From an uncultured Negativicutes bacterium (lineage in GTDB: Bacteria; Bacillota; Negativicutes; Veillonellales; Megasphaeraceae): DNA of 27,131 nucleotides. A model generated the notes under the pieces. It was given only the letters and a program-made list of their open reading frames with translations. It had not been told where the DNA came from and did not search any database. Location of the stretch: the NCBI GenBank assembly GCA_900752195.1, contig CAADUJ010000009.1, positions 1 through 27,131 of the forward strand, given 5' to 3'. The translations under genes and the position numbers were made by a program. Numbering within the stretch: position 1 is the first letter of the stretch; each line of letters begins with the position of its first letter. Below, piece after piece: positions 1 to 7,749 of this stretch.

Positions 1-18
1 ATCCCTACCGGGTCACCA
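1..18 (+). tRNA. 3' end of a tRNA (partial, identity unknown)
   Basis: The first 18 bases fit the end of a tRNA. A T-stem 3' strand (CCCTA, 3-7) is followed by an acceptor 3' strand (CCGGGTC, 8-14), discriminator A15 and an encoded CCA at 16-18. A factor-independent terminator follows within 10 bases. The 5' acceptor strand would read GACCCGG. The anticodon lies outside the window, so the amino acid cannot be assigned. Confidence 0.72.
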
Positions 19-25
19 CAGTAAG

Positions 26-56
26 GACCATCAGCATTTTGTTGATGGTCTTTTTT
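26..56 (+). terminator. Rho-independent terminator of the tRNA transcript
   Basis: GACCATCA (26-33) pairs with TGATGGTC (43-50), and six T follow at 51-56. It lies 7 bases after the tRNA CCA end and so probably ends the tRNA transcript. Confidence 0.85.
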
Positions 57-83
57 GCATGAGCAAAAAGAGTCGCTCATGCA
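56..83. repeat. 9-bp perfect inverted repeat
   Basis: TGCATGAGC (56-64) and GCTCATGCA (75-83) are perfect inverted arms with a 10-base spacer. The repeat starts in the T-tract of the preceding terminator and has no T-run directly after it, so it is not a standard terminator itself. It may be a second, backup hairpin or a protein site upstream of the next promoter. Confidence 0.55.
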
Positions 84-126
84 TAAAGACACTTTTTAGC
101 TGTGTTACTATACCGAATACCCGGTC

Positions 127-156
127 TTGCACAGAGGTGGCGTTTCTTTGTATAAT
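127..156 (+). promoter_or_regulatory. Promoter for the UPF0158 gene
   Basis: A perfect TATAAT -10 box lies at 151-156. A weak -35 (TTGCAC, 127-132) sits 18 bases upstream. The predicted start point is about 163, some 34 bases before the ATG. Confidence 0.6.
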
Positions 157-196
157 GTAATCATGTTAAATTTTCAAGTAATGGGAGAGAGTGGCT

Positions 197-598
197 ATGA
201 TTATCGATATTGATGAAATCTTACGTTCCTTTGAATTACATAATCCGTATTTGAAGTTTTACCTTCACAAGGCTTCGGGCCGCGTAGAAGTAGTGACTGA
301 GATTCCTGGTGTTGAACAGAAAACGGCTGTTACAGATCATCCCGACGAATACATTAAGATTCCGTCTCAAGAAGATTTGAACCTGCCTGAAATGATTAAA
401 GGCTTTGTTCCTAAGATGAAGGATAAGGCTCAGCGCGAAACTTTTCAACAATCTATTGACGCCGGTAAGACCGTAACGCAGTTGGAACAGGAATTGTCCG
501 ATATGGGCCTTGTACAGTTTTGGTATACCTATGAACACCTGCAATTCCGTAAAATTGCGGAAAAATGGTGTCGCGACAATCAAATTGATTTTGAATAA
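197..598 (+). CDS. UPF0158 family protein
   Basis: A 133-residue soluble protein resembling the uncharacterised UPF0158 family. It shows the family's pattern of an N-terminal MIIDIDEI stretch, a central region with charged and Pro-rich segments (around LNLPEMIKGF), and a C-terminal WYTYEHLQFRKIAEKWC segment rich in aromatic and basic residues. No signal peptide or membrane helix is visible. The ATG at 197 is preferred over the in-frame GTG at 191, because the GGGAGAGA ribosome-binding stretch at 183-190 touches the GTG but stands 6 bases from the ATG. It has its own promoter and is monocistronic or reads weakly into the next gene. Its biochemical function is not established. Confidence 0.85.
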   Translation: MIIDIDEILRSFELHNPYLKFYLHKASGRVEVVTEIPGVEQKTAVTDHPDEYIKIPSQEDLNLPEMIKGFVPKMKDKAQRETFQQSIDAGKTVTQLEQELSDMGLVQFWYTYEHLQFRKIAEKWCRDNQIDFE

Positions 599-624
599 AA
601 AAGCAGGCCTCTCTTTCAATCCTA

Positions 625-653
625 TTGATTCATATCTGGTATGGTGTTATAAT
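625..653 (+). promoter_or_regulatory. Extended -10 promoter of the aminotransferase gene
   Basis: TTGATT (-35, 625-630), a 17-base spacer and TATAAT (648-653) preceded by TGT (645-647) form an extended -10 promoter. The start point would be about 660. A ribosome-binding site, GAGGGGTGG (684-692), stands 6 bases before the ATG at 699. Confidence 0.85.
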
Positions 654-698
654 TTTACCACTGGGGAGAAATTTTAATCTTTAGAGGGGTGGTCAATT

Positions 699-1883
699 AT
701 GACACGTTTTTCTGATTTTGCGAATACTTTAAAAGCTTCAGATATTGCAGAACTTCTGTCTCTGACAGAAAAACCTGAAGTGATTTCCTTTGCTGGTGGT
801 CTTCCGGCTCCAGAGTTGTTTCCAATCGACGAAATGAAACAAGTCGATACGGCAATTTATGAAAGCGAAGGTCGTCAGGCTGTCCAATACGGCACGACGG
901 AAGGGTATGTTCCACTTCGCAATCAGATTGCCCAGCGCATGAAGGATAAATTCTTCGTCGACTGTAAGGCTGAAGATATTGTCGTTACGACAGGTTCTCA
1001 GCAGGCTTTGTTTATTTTATCTCAGATTCTCATCAATGCTGATGAAACGATTGCAATGGAAAGCCCGTCTTATATGGGCGCTATCATGGCTTTTAATCCG
1101 ACGCGTCCTAAATACGTAGAAGTACCGACAGACGATAAGGGCATTGTTCCGGAAGAGTTGGATAAAATTTTAGCTGCTGACAGCTCTATCCATCTCATTT
1201 ACGTCATTCCGGAATTTCAGAATCCGACAGGGATTACGTGGCCTGTAGAACGGCGTAAAGCTTTCATGGATGTCATCAACAAGTATGATGTCGTTGTTTT
1301 GGAAGATGATCCGTATGGTGAAATTCGTTACGACATCGAAAAATTGCCATCGTTGAAATCTATGGATACACAGGGTAAAGTGGTATTTCTTGGATCCTTC
1401 TCGAAAATTTTCATGCCCGGCTTGCGTCTTGGCTGGATCGTCGCAAATCCAGAAATCATCGATAAATTCGTTAAGTATAAACAGGCTGTCGACCTCGGGA
1501 CGTCTACATTTGGTCAGCGTCAGGCCTCGTACTACATCAAGATGTTCGATATGGACGGCCACGTACGTCAGATTAATGCACTCTATAAAAAGCGCCGCGA
1601 TCTCATGTGCGACTCCATGGCTAAGTACTTCCCGAAGGAATGTACTTTCACACGTCCCCAAGGTGGCCTATTCACATGGGTTACGTTGCCGAAGAACCTT
1701 GATGCAAAAGCTCTCATGCCAAAGGCTCTGGCAAAGGACGTTGCCTACGTACCTGGTGGCATCTTCTATCCGAATGGAGGAAATGGCAACCACTTCCGTC
1801 TGAACTATTCGAATATGCCAGAAGATAGAATCGTCGAAGGCATCAAACGCCTCGGTGATGTGCTTAAAGAAGCATTGAAATAA
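699..1883 (+). CDS. PLP-dependent aminotransferase, MocR/LysN-like class I/II
   Basis: A 394-residue fold-type I aminotransferase. Visible features are the N-terminal VISFAGGLPAPELFP segment, the YGTTEGYVPLRNQIA stretch, the cofactor-binding TTGSQQAL (phosphate contact), EFQNPTG, the DDPYGEIRY Asp/Tyr pair, SFSKIFMPGLRLGW with the Schiff-base lysine at Lys236, and a C-terminal FRLNYS arginine that binds the substrate carboxylate. This pattern matches the aminotransferase domain of MocR proteins and 2-aminoadipate, aromatic or branched-chain aminotransferases (LysN, AraT types), without the N-terminal GntR helix-turn-helix. The amino-donor specificity cannot be read from the sequence. The gene stands alone, between its own promoter and a strong terminator. 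Confidence 0.93.
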   Translation: MTRFSDFANTLKASDIAELLSLTEKPEVISFAGGLPAPELFPIDEMKQVDTAIYESEGRQAVQYGTTEGYVPLRNQIAQRMKDKFFVDCKAEDIVVTTGSQQALFILSQILINADETIAMESPSYMGAIMAFNPTRPKYVEVPTDDKGIVPEELDKILAADSSIHLIYVIPEFQNPTGITWPVERRKAFMDVINKYDVVVLEDDPYGEIRYDIEKLPSLKSMDTQGKVVFLGSFSKIFMPGLRLGWIVANPEIIDKFVKYKQAVDLGTSTFGQRQASYYIKMFDMDGHVRQINALYKKRRDLMCDSMAKYFPKECTFTRPQGGLFTWVTLPKNLDAKALMPKALAKDVAYVPGGIFYPNGGNGNHFRLNYSNMPEDRIVEGIKRLGDVLKEALK

Positions 1884-1902
1884 GTGTGCGTAACACAGAG
1901 AA

Positions 1903-1932
1903 GGAGACATGCCCAGGCATGTCTCCTTTTTT
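1903..1932 (+). terminator. Rho-independent terminator after the aminotransferase gene
   Basis: GGAGACATGCC (1903-1913) pairs with GGCATGTCTCC (1916-1926), and six T follow (1927-1932). It lies 20 bases after the aminotransferase stop and 30 bases before recQ. No clear promoter is visible between it and recQ, so recQ may depend partly on read-through. Confidence 0.93.
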
Positions 1933-1961
1933 CAAATTGTACTGCAGAAAGGGGATTTACC

Positions 1962-3779
1962 TTGAAGCCTATTGACATCGTAACGAAATACTATGGATAT
2001 ACGTCTTTCCGTCCAGGCCAGAAACTAGTCATAGAGACGATTCTTTCACATCGAGATTGCCTAGCCATCATGCCGACAGGGGCAGGGAAATCCCTTTGTT
2101 TCCAGGTGCCAAGCCTTATGCTGCCTGGTATCACCCTCATCATTTCACCACTCATTTCTCTCATGAAGGACCAGGTTGACGCCCTGGTGGATCAGGAAAT
2201 ACCGGCGACATTCATCAATAGTCAGTGTTCTGTAGAAGAATTGCGGCAACGGTTTTCCCAGATTCGGCGAGGCCATATCAAACTCGTCTACATCTCACCG
2301 GAACGCTTGCAAAATGAATTCTTTTCGTCGTTCATCCAAGATATGGACATATCTATGGTAGTCATTGACGAAGCCCACTGTGTTTCACAGTGGGGCCATG
2401 ATTTCCGTCCCAGTTATTGCGCCATTGGCGATTGGGTTCAATCGCTCGATACGCGCCCCATTGTGGCGGCCTTTACGGCGACGGCAACGGAAAAAGTCAA
2501 GACCGATATGCTACAACTCTTGGGCCTTCAGAAGCCTCGTGTCTTCGTTGGTGGATTCGATCGGCCCAATCTGTATTTTTCCGTCCTAACCGACGTAGAC
2601 CGAACTCGTTACGTCGTACACTACGTCACGACCCACGCCGGTGAATCCGGTATTATCTATGCAGCGACGAGAAAAGAGGTAGACCGCCTCTACAAGGAAT
2701 TGAAAAAGTATGGCGTCTCTGTCGGCAAATATCATGCTGGCATGAGCGATAGTGCAAGAAAGGAAGCTCAGGAAGGATTTACCTTCGATACCATTTCCGT
2801 CATGGTGGCGACTAACGCCTTCGGCATGGGCATCGATAAGAGCAATGTCCGTTACATCATCCACTATCAGATGCCAAAGAATATGGAAAGCTATTATCAG
2901 GAAGCAGGCCGGGCCGGACGCGATGGCGAAGCTGGCGAATGTATCTTGTTGTTTAACCGTCAGGATATTGTCATCCAGAAATTTCTCATCGAAAACTCTG
3001 TCCATTCAATGGAGCAGAAACGGCGGGAATTCGATAAATTTCATGCTATGATCGACTACTGTGAAACGAAAGGCTGCCTGCGCCGGTTCATCCTTTCCTA
3101 TTTTGGCGAACATCCCCAATGGAAGAAATGCGACCGTTGCGGCAACTGTGATAAAAAAATGGAAGAAATCGATACGACGAACATCGTTGCTCCTATTTGT
3201 TATTGTGTTTATGAACTGGGGAATCATTTTGGCCTGACCATGGTCTGTGATATACTAAGAGGGAATCGCACAACTCGTATTGCCCAGTACGGCTTCGATG
3301 GCAAAACGTCTTTCGGCCGATTGAGTCAGTATAGCAATATAGAGCTGCACAATCTCGTCCGCCAGGCTATCTACGATGGATTCCTTTCCCAGTCTGACGG
3401 CAAGTATCCGATCCTTTCCGTTACCTTGAAAGGGCGGGAAGTCCTTACAGGACAGCGCAGGGCCATCCAGGAAGTGGCCGTCAAGGCCGAGCCTGCGAAA
3501 CGGCTTGCAACATCAAGGGCTGTGACGGCCGCAGTGGGGGCGAAGGAAAAGAACCGCCCCTTATTTGAGGCGCTTCGACAATTGCGTTTTTCTCTTTCTC
3601 AGAAAGCCCATATTCCGCCTTTCGTCATATTCAGCGACGCCACGTTATGGGAATTAGCCGCCTGCCGCCCTCAGTCAAAAGAAGCCCTCATGGACGTAAA
3701 GGGAATCGGCTCTTTTAAACGTGAAAAGTATGGCGATGCGTTCATTCAGGCAATACAAGACTTTATCAAACAGGAGTGA
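1962..3779 (+). CDS. recQ: ATP-dependent DNA helicase RecQ
   Basis: A 605-residue 3'-5' superfamily 2 helicase used in recombination and stalled-fork repair. Domains in order: helicase core with Walker A GAGKS (Lys43), DEAH box at 136-139 followed by the RecQ-specific aromatic-rich CVSQWGHDFR loop, the FTATAT motif III, and GRAGRDG motif VI. Next come a zinc-binding segment with four cysteines (CETKGC and CDRCGNC), a winged-helix RQC domain, and a C-terminal HRDC domain ending near the stop. The TTG at 1962 is chosen as start because AAAGGGG (1948-1954) lies 7 bases upstream. An open frame extends further 5' but would run back through the preceding terminator. It heads a cluster with thyA and folA, whose ribosome-binding site overlaps the recQ stop. 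Confidence 0.95.
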   Translation: MKPIDIVTKYYGYTSFRPGQKLVIETILSHRDCLAIMPTGAGKSLCFQVPSLMLPGITLIISPLISLMKDQVDALVDQEIPATFINSQCSVEELRQRFSQIRRGHIKLVYISPERLQNEFFSSFIQDMDISMVVIDEAHCVSQWGHDFRPSYCAIGDWVQSLDTRPIVAAFTATATEKVKTDMLQLLGLQKPRVFVGGFDRPNLYFSVLTDVDRTRYVVHYVTTHAGESGIIYAATRKEVDRLYKELKKYGVSVGKYHAGMSDSARKEAQEGFTFDTISVMVATNAFGMGIDKSNVRYIIHYQMPKNMESYYQEAGRAGRDGEAGECILLFNRQDIVIQKFLIENSVHSMEQKRREFDKFHAMIDYCETKGCLRRFILSYFGEHPQWKKCDRCGNCDKKMEEIDTTNIVAPICYCVYELGNHFGLTMVCDILRGNRTTRIAQYGFDGKTSFGRLSQYSNIELHNLVRQAIYDGFLSQSDGKYPILSVTLKGREVLTGQRRAIQEVAVKAEPAKRLATSRAVTAAVGAKEKNRPLFEALRQLRFSLSQKAHIPPFVIFSDATLWELAACRPQSKEALMDVKGIGSFKREKYGDAFIQAIQDFIKQE

Positions 3780-3785
3780 TTCCAA

Positions 3786-4577
3786 ATGAGCTTAGCAGAT
3801 ACACAATATTTAGATATTGTGGCCAATATATTAGACCACGGCTATTATTCCAACAACCGTACCGGTATTCCGACGTATAAATTGCCCCATCAGATTATGC
3901 AGTTCAATCTGGAAAAGGAATTTCCCATCTTGACGACAAAATTCGTCGCTTTCAAGACGTCTGTTAAAGAAATCCTCTGGATCTGGCAAATGCAGAGCAA
4001 TGACGTGCGGGAATTACAGAAAATGAATTGTCACGTGTGGGATGAATGGATGCGTCCTGACGGCACCATTGGCAAAGCCTATGGCTATCAAATCCGTAAA
4101 TACAAGCAGGTCGATAAGCTGCTCCACCAGTTACAGACAGACAATCAGGACCGACGCATGATCGTCAATCTTTGGAACATCGAAGACCTGGATGATATGG
4201 CGTTGCAGCCCTGCGCTTTTCAGACGCTGTGGGATGTCACCGATGGCCGGCTCAACTGCATGCTCGTCCAACGGAGCGGGGATATGGGTCTTGGTGTACC
4301 TTTCAACATGACTCAGTACGCCGTTCTTATCCACCTCATCGCCCAGTCTGCCGGGTTGAAGCCGGGCCTTTTTACACATATCATCAATAATGCCCATATC
4401 TATGAAAACCACGTCGATGCTATTCGGACACAACTTTCCCGCCGCTACCAGGCCATGGCAGCACCGAAGCTTATCATCAATCCCGACATACATAATTTTT
4501 ATGATTTCACCATCGATGACATTAATCTTGAAGAGTATCATCATTTAGGAAAGCTGTCCATGGAGGTGGCCGTCTAA
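3786..4577 (+). CDS. thyA: Thymidylate synthase (ThyA type)
   Basis: A 263-residue thymidylate synthase that methylates dUMP to dTMP with methylene-tetrahydrofolate. The catalytic cysteine is Cys143 in LQPCAFQ. The dUMP-binding QRSGDM, GVPFN and HIY (AHIYENH) motifs are present. The residue after the nucleophile is Ala rather than the His of the common PCH signature. Overall it resembles the B. subtilis ThyA branch (which has PCV) more than the E. coli type; that comparison is from memory. The AGGAGTGA ribosome-binding site lies over the recQ stop. Its stop codon overlaps the folA ATG by one base. This pairs dTMP production with regeneration of the oxidised folate it makes. Confidence 0.96.
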   Translation: MSLADTQYLDIVANILDHGYYSNNRTGIPTYKLPHQIMQFNLEKEFPILTTKFVAFKTSVKEILWIWQMQSNDVRELQKMNCHVWDEWMRPDGTIGKAYGYQIRKYKQVDKLLHQLQTDNQDRRMIVNLWNIEDLDDMALQPCAFQTLWDVTDGRLNCMLVQRSGDMGLGVPFNMTQYAVLIHLIAQSAGLKPGLFTHIINNAHIYENHVDAIRTQLSRRYQAMAAPKLIINPDIHNFYDFTIDDINLEEYHHLGKLSMEVAV

Positions 4578-5074
4578 TGATTCATATCATCGTCGCCGTC
4601 GACAAATCCGGAGGAATCGGCAAGGATAATGGCTTATTATGCTATCTTCCTGCTGATTTGAAGCACTTTAAAACACTTACCATGGGCCATCCCATCATTA
4701 TGGGACGGAAGACCTTTGAGAGCCTTCCCCGCTTGTTGCCCGGCCGGGACCATCTCGTCATTACCCATCAGGCACACTATGGAAAGGACCATCCGGGCAT
4801 TACCGTATATCCTTCTATTTCAGCTGTTATCAATGCCCTCGAAGGGGACAAGGACTATTTCGTCATCGGCGGCTCGTCTGTTTATGACGCATTCTTTCCC
4901 TATGCGTCGAGTCTGTATGTGACGGAAATCGATGGCACCTTTGCGGCCGATACGTTCTTTCCACGGTATGACGAATCCCAGTGGGATGTCGTCGATAAAA
5001 CGGAGCATCTGCCTGATGAAAAGAATCGATATGGCTATTCCTTTATCCACCTTATGCGCAGAACGAAAGGATAA
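4577..5074 (+). CDS. folA: Dihydrofolate reductase
   Basis: A 165-residue NADPH-dependent dihydrofolate reductase, the usual partner of ThyA. The acidic active-site residue Asp27 sits in LPADLKHFK. The PIIMGRKTFESLP cofactor segment, the PGRDHLVIT strand and the FVIGGSSVYDAF loop with the conserved Gly-Gly are all present. The length is typical. One oddity stands out: the nearly invariant active-site Trp (position 22 in the E. coli enzyme, in PWNLPAD) is Cys22 here (LLCYLPAD). The ATG shares its first base with the thyA stop, so translation is probably coupled. Confidence 0.95.
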   Translation: MIHIIVAVDKSGGIGKDNGLLCYLPADLKHFKTLTMGHPIIMGRKTFESLPRLLPGRDHLVITHQAHYGKDHPGITVYPSISAVINALEGDKDYFVIGGSSVYDAFFPYASSLYVTEIDGTFAADTFFPRYDESQWDVVDKTEHLPDEKNRYGYSFIHLMRRTKG

Positions 5075-5120
5075 AAGATAGCACTATGGAGTACCATGAG
5101 TAAAGATAGGAGCGATTCTC

Positions 5121-6095
5121 GTGAACATTTCTGAAATTGGTGAATTCGGATTCATCGACGCCATAAAAGAAGATACACTTTTCAAACCTGATTCCGTCGT
5201 CGTCGGCATTGGTGATGATGGGGCCGTCTATCAGACGACAGACGGTATGGACCAAGTTTCTGTCATCGATACGATGGTGGAAAACAGCCATTTTATCATC
5301 GGCCGAACTGGACAATGGTATGACGTAGGCTACAAAGCCGTAGCGTCTAACTTGAGCGATATTGCCGCTATGGGCGCCATTCCGACTCATCTCGTCTTAT
5401 CGACGGCCATAGCCCCATCCATGGAAGTACAAGATCTGAAAGAACTGTATAGGGGTATCAAGGATATATGCCAGCGCCACGGCGTCAATATCCTTGGGGG
5501 CGATACGGTTACGTCGAAGGAAGGCATGGTCATCACGGTAGCTGCTTTTGGGGAAATCGAGAAAGGCAAGGCACTGTTGCGCAGTACAGCCCAAGTCGGC
5601 GATATTGTAGCCGTATCTCATACAATTGGCGATTCTGGCGCCGGTCTTGAAACGTTGCTTCAAGGCATACAGGGCTATGACGCGTTGAAGAAAGCGCATC
5701 GTTTTCCAGAACCGCAGATTGAATTAGGTCGCCTCCTCGTCAAGCACCATTGCCATAGCTTGAATGATATAAGCGATGGTCTGGCTAGCGAAAGCAACGA
5801 AATTGCCAAGGCCAGCCACGTGCGCCTCGTCATCGACAAGGTGAAAATTCCCCTGAGCGATGGTGTCCGCCAATGGGCCAGCGAAGTCCATAAAAGTCCC
5901 TGGTCCTATGCCTTTAACGGAGGCGAGGACTACGAACTCGTATTCACCATGGATCCTACTGATTTTAAGTCCCTTCAAAGAGAATATCCAGCCGTAACGG
6001 AAATCGGCACGGTCTGCCAGGGACAAGGAGATGTCCTTGTCATCGACGAAGGTACGACACATCTTCTTTCCCCGACGGGATGGACCCATTTTTAG
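5121..6095 (+). CDS. thiL: Thiamine-monophosphate kinase
   Basis: A 324-residue ATP-dependent kinase that converts thiamine phosphate to the active diphosphate. It has the PurM/SelD-like fold. Motifs include GIGDDGAV near residues 30-37, VIDTMVENSHF, the metal-binding ASNLSDIAAMGAIP segment, GGDTV, and LNDISDGLASE in the C-terminal half, followed by GGEDYELVF. The GTG start at 5121 follows an AGGAG at 5108-5112. A 46-base gap separates it from folA and shows no convincing promoter. The AGGAGG that serves the next gene overlaps the thiL stop. Confidence 0.94.
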   Translation: MNISEIGEFGFIDAIKEDTLFKPDSVVVGIGDDGAVYQTTDGMDQVSVIDTMVENSHFIIGRTGQWYDVGYKAVASNLSDIAAMGAIPTHLVLSTAIAPSMEVQDLKELYRGIKDICQRHGVNILGGDTVTSKEGMVITVAAFGEIEKGKALLRSTAQVGDIVAVSHTIGDSGAGLETLLQGIQGYDALKKAHRFPEPQIELGRLLVKHHCHSLNDISDGLASESNEIAKASHVRLVIDKVKIPLSDGVRQWASEVHKSPWSYAFNGGEDYELVFTMDPTDFKSLQREYPAVTEIGTVCQGQGDVLVIDEGTTHLLSPTGWTHF

Positions 6096-6106
6096 GAGGC
6101 ACAGCC

Positions 6107-6571
6107 ATGGATGTACATACACACAGTGAACACGACACAATAGCCCTTGGTGAAGCCATTGGACATGTTTTGGAGGATGGCGCTGTCATTGCCCTTCGCG
6201 GCACCTTAGGCGCCGGCAAGACACACTTTGTCCAAGGCATTGCCAAGGGAATGGGTATCGACGGACCTGTCGTAAGCCCTACCTTTACGATACTCAATTA
6301 TTATGAAAACGATATTCCTCTCCAGCATTTTGATTTCTATCGCCTCGAAGAGGAAGCAGAACTGGATGATTTAGGATATGATGATTACTTATACAGCGGC
6401 GTCACAGTTATCGAATGGTCAGAAAAATTTCCTGATCGCTTGCCCGATGATGCAGCAATAGTGACTATAGAAAAGACGGGATTGACGGATCGGATATTTC
6501 ATTTTTCTTTTTCCGGCGATTGCTGGTCTTGTGTTGAAAAAGAGGTAGAAACGTATGCAACTAGCCATTGA
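6107..6571 (+). CDS. tsaE: tRNA t6A-synthesis ATPase TsaE
   Basis: A 154-residue P-loop ATPase of the threonylcarbamoyl-adenosine (t6A) machinery, which modifies A37 of tRNAs that read ANN codons. Walker A is GTLGAGKTHF (Lys38). It is followed by the VVSPTFTILNYY switch, the HFDFYRLEEEAELDDLGYDDY segment and IEWSEKFPD, all typical of TsaE. The ATG at 6107 is chosen because AGGAGG (6094-6099) lies 7 bases upstream. An upstream in-frame ATG at 6080 would sit inside thiL with no ribosome-binding site. The 3' end overlaps tsaB by 17 bases. Confidence 0.95.
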   Translation: MDVHTHSEHDTIALGEAIGHVLEDGAVIALRGTLGAGKTHFVQGIAKGMGIDGPVVSPTFTILNYYENDIPLQHFDFYRLEEEAELDDLGYDDYLYSGVTVIEWSEKFPDRLPDDAAIVTIEKTGLTDRIFHFSFSGDCWSCVEKEVETYATSH

Positions 6572-7268
6572 AACATCAAGTCTCGTATCGAGTGTAGCTT
6601 TGCTCCACGGCGATACACTGCGGGCCGAGCTCACCATACAAGCGCGGCTGACCCATTCGGAACAGCTCATGCCCCATATTGCAGACATGCTCACCAAAGC
6701 ATCAGTCAAGAAAAGCCAGATTGACGGCGTTGCCGTATCCATAGGCCCTGGCTCTTTTACGGGGCTGCGCATTGGACTGGCATCGGCAAAGGCTCTGGCC
6801 TTCGGATGGGACGTGCCTCTCGTCGGAGTGGAAACGCCGACGTCTCTTGCCTGGAATTGTGTCGGCGCAAGAGACCGGATTTGCGTTCTCATCGATGCGC
6901 AGAAGAAAAACGTCTATGCCTCTCTCTACGAATGGCAGGGGATGGAATTGAAGACGCTGAAAGATATACAGATACGACCGCTCAGCGATGTCCTGGAAGA
7001 CCTCAGTCAGGACATGAAGACGACTCGCTTTTTCGGAGATGGCGCACTTCTGGCCAAACAGGCTATCACATCGTACAGCCCTCTGTTCCACATGGCACCG
7101 CCGACGATGGTCATTCCACGGGCAGGCAGTCTGGCCCTTGCTGCAAAACCTCGATTTGATGCAGGTGAAACGGATGACCCCATGACGCTGACGCCAGCCT
7201 ATAAACGGCGCAGTGAAGCGGAAGTACTCTGGGAAAAACGCCACGGTGGAGATTCACCATGTCGATGA
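6555..7268 (+). CDS. tsaB: tRNA t6A-synthesis protein TsaB
   Basis: A 237-residue member of the ASKHA (actin-like) fold and non-catalytic partner of TsaD in the TsaB-TsaD-TsaE complex. It starts with the family signature AIETSSLVSSVALL. It contains the SIGPGSFTGLRIGLASAKALAF segment, which in TsaB forms the TsaD dimer interface, and a variable C-terminal half. It overlaps tsaE at its start and rimI at its end by 10 bases, so the group is probably translationally coupled. Confidence 0.95.
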   Translation: MQLAIETSSLVSSVALLHGDTLRAELTIQARLTHSEQLMPHIADMLTKASVKKSQIDGVAVSIGPGSFTGLRIGLASAKALAFGWDVPLVGVETPTSLAWNCVGARDRICVLIDAQKKNVYASLYEWQGMELKTLKDIQIRPLSDVLEDLSQDMKTTRFFGDGALLAKQAITSYSPLFHMAPPTMVIPRAGSLALAAKPRFDAGETDDPMTLTPAYKRRSEAEVLWEKRHGGDSPCR

Positions 7269-7729
7269 TTGTGCGACCTGCTGTTGCAGACGATGGTGCC
7301 GGCATATATGGCGTAGAAGAGGACGTGTTTTCCGTTCCCTGGTCCCGCGAAAATATCGATCGTGATCTGGCTAACACAGACGTAACGCGCTATTTCGTAT
7401 TAGTAGACGAAAATGGGACCATCGAAGGCTATGCCGGCCTGTGGCGCGTCGTCGATGAAGGTCAGGTGACGAACATAGCCCTTAGAAAACAGGTCCGGGG
7501 AAAAGGCTACGGCGAGCTCCTCGTCCGCGTCATGATCGAAAATGCCTTCGACGATGGCGCCACGGTCATCTATTTGGAGGTTCGGGTCTCCAATACGGTG
7601 GCCATCAATCTCTATCGCAAGCTGGGCTTTGAAGTCTTATCGGTCCGCAAAAAGTATTATTCTGAGCCCCAGGAAGATGCTTACGTCATGGAATGTCGAA
7701 AAGATAAGTATCACTGGGCTGTTCACTAA
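7259..7729 (+). CDS. rimI: Ribosomal protein S18 alanine N-acetyltransferase (GNAT)
   Basis: A 156-residue GNAT acetyltransferase. The acetyl-CoA pyrophosphate loop is visible as LRKQVRGKGYGELL (Q/RxxGxG/A pattern), followed by TVIYLEVRVSNTVAINLYRKLGFEVLSVRKKYY. This last stretch matches the RimI signature LEVRxSNxxAxxLYxxxGF. RimI acetylates the N-terminus of ribosomal protein S18. In many Firmicutes it lies between tsaB and tsaD, as here. The ATG at 7259 follows GGTGGAG within tsaB. Confidence 0.93.
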   Translation: MSMIVRPAVADDGAGIYGVEEDVFSVPWSRENIDRDLANTDVTRYFVLVDENGTIEGYAGLWRVVDEGQVTNIALRKQVRGKGYGELLVRVMIENAFDDGATVIYLEVRVSNTVAINLYRKLGFEVLSVRKKYYSEPQEDAYVMECRKDKYHWAVH

Positions 7730-7749
7730 CATAAAAAGGATGAACGAAT

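Noticed and set aside
5086..5103. Five-codon open frame and small hairpin between folA and thiL
   Set aside because: No ribosome-binding site and too short to separate from chance. The stem is only 4 bp plus a bulged extension.
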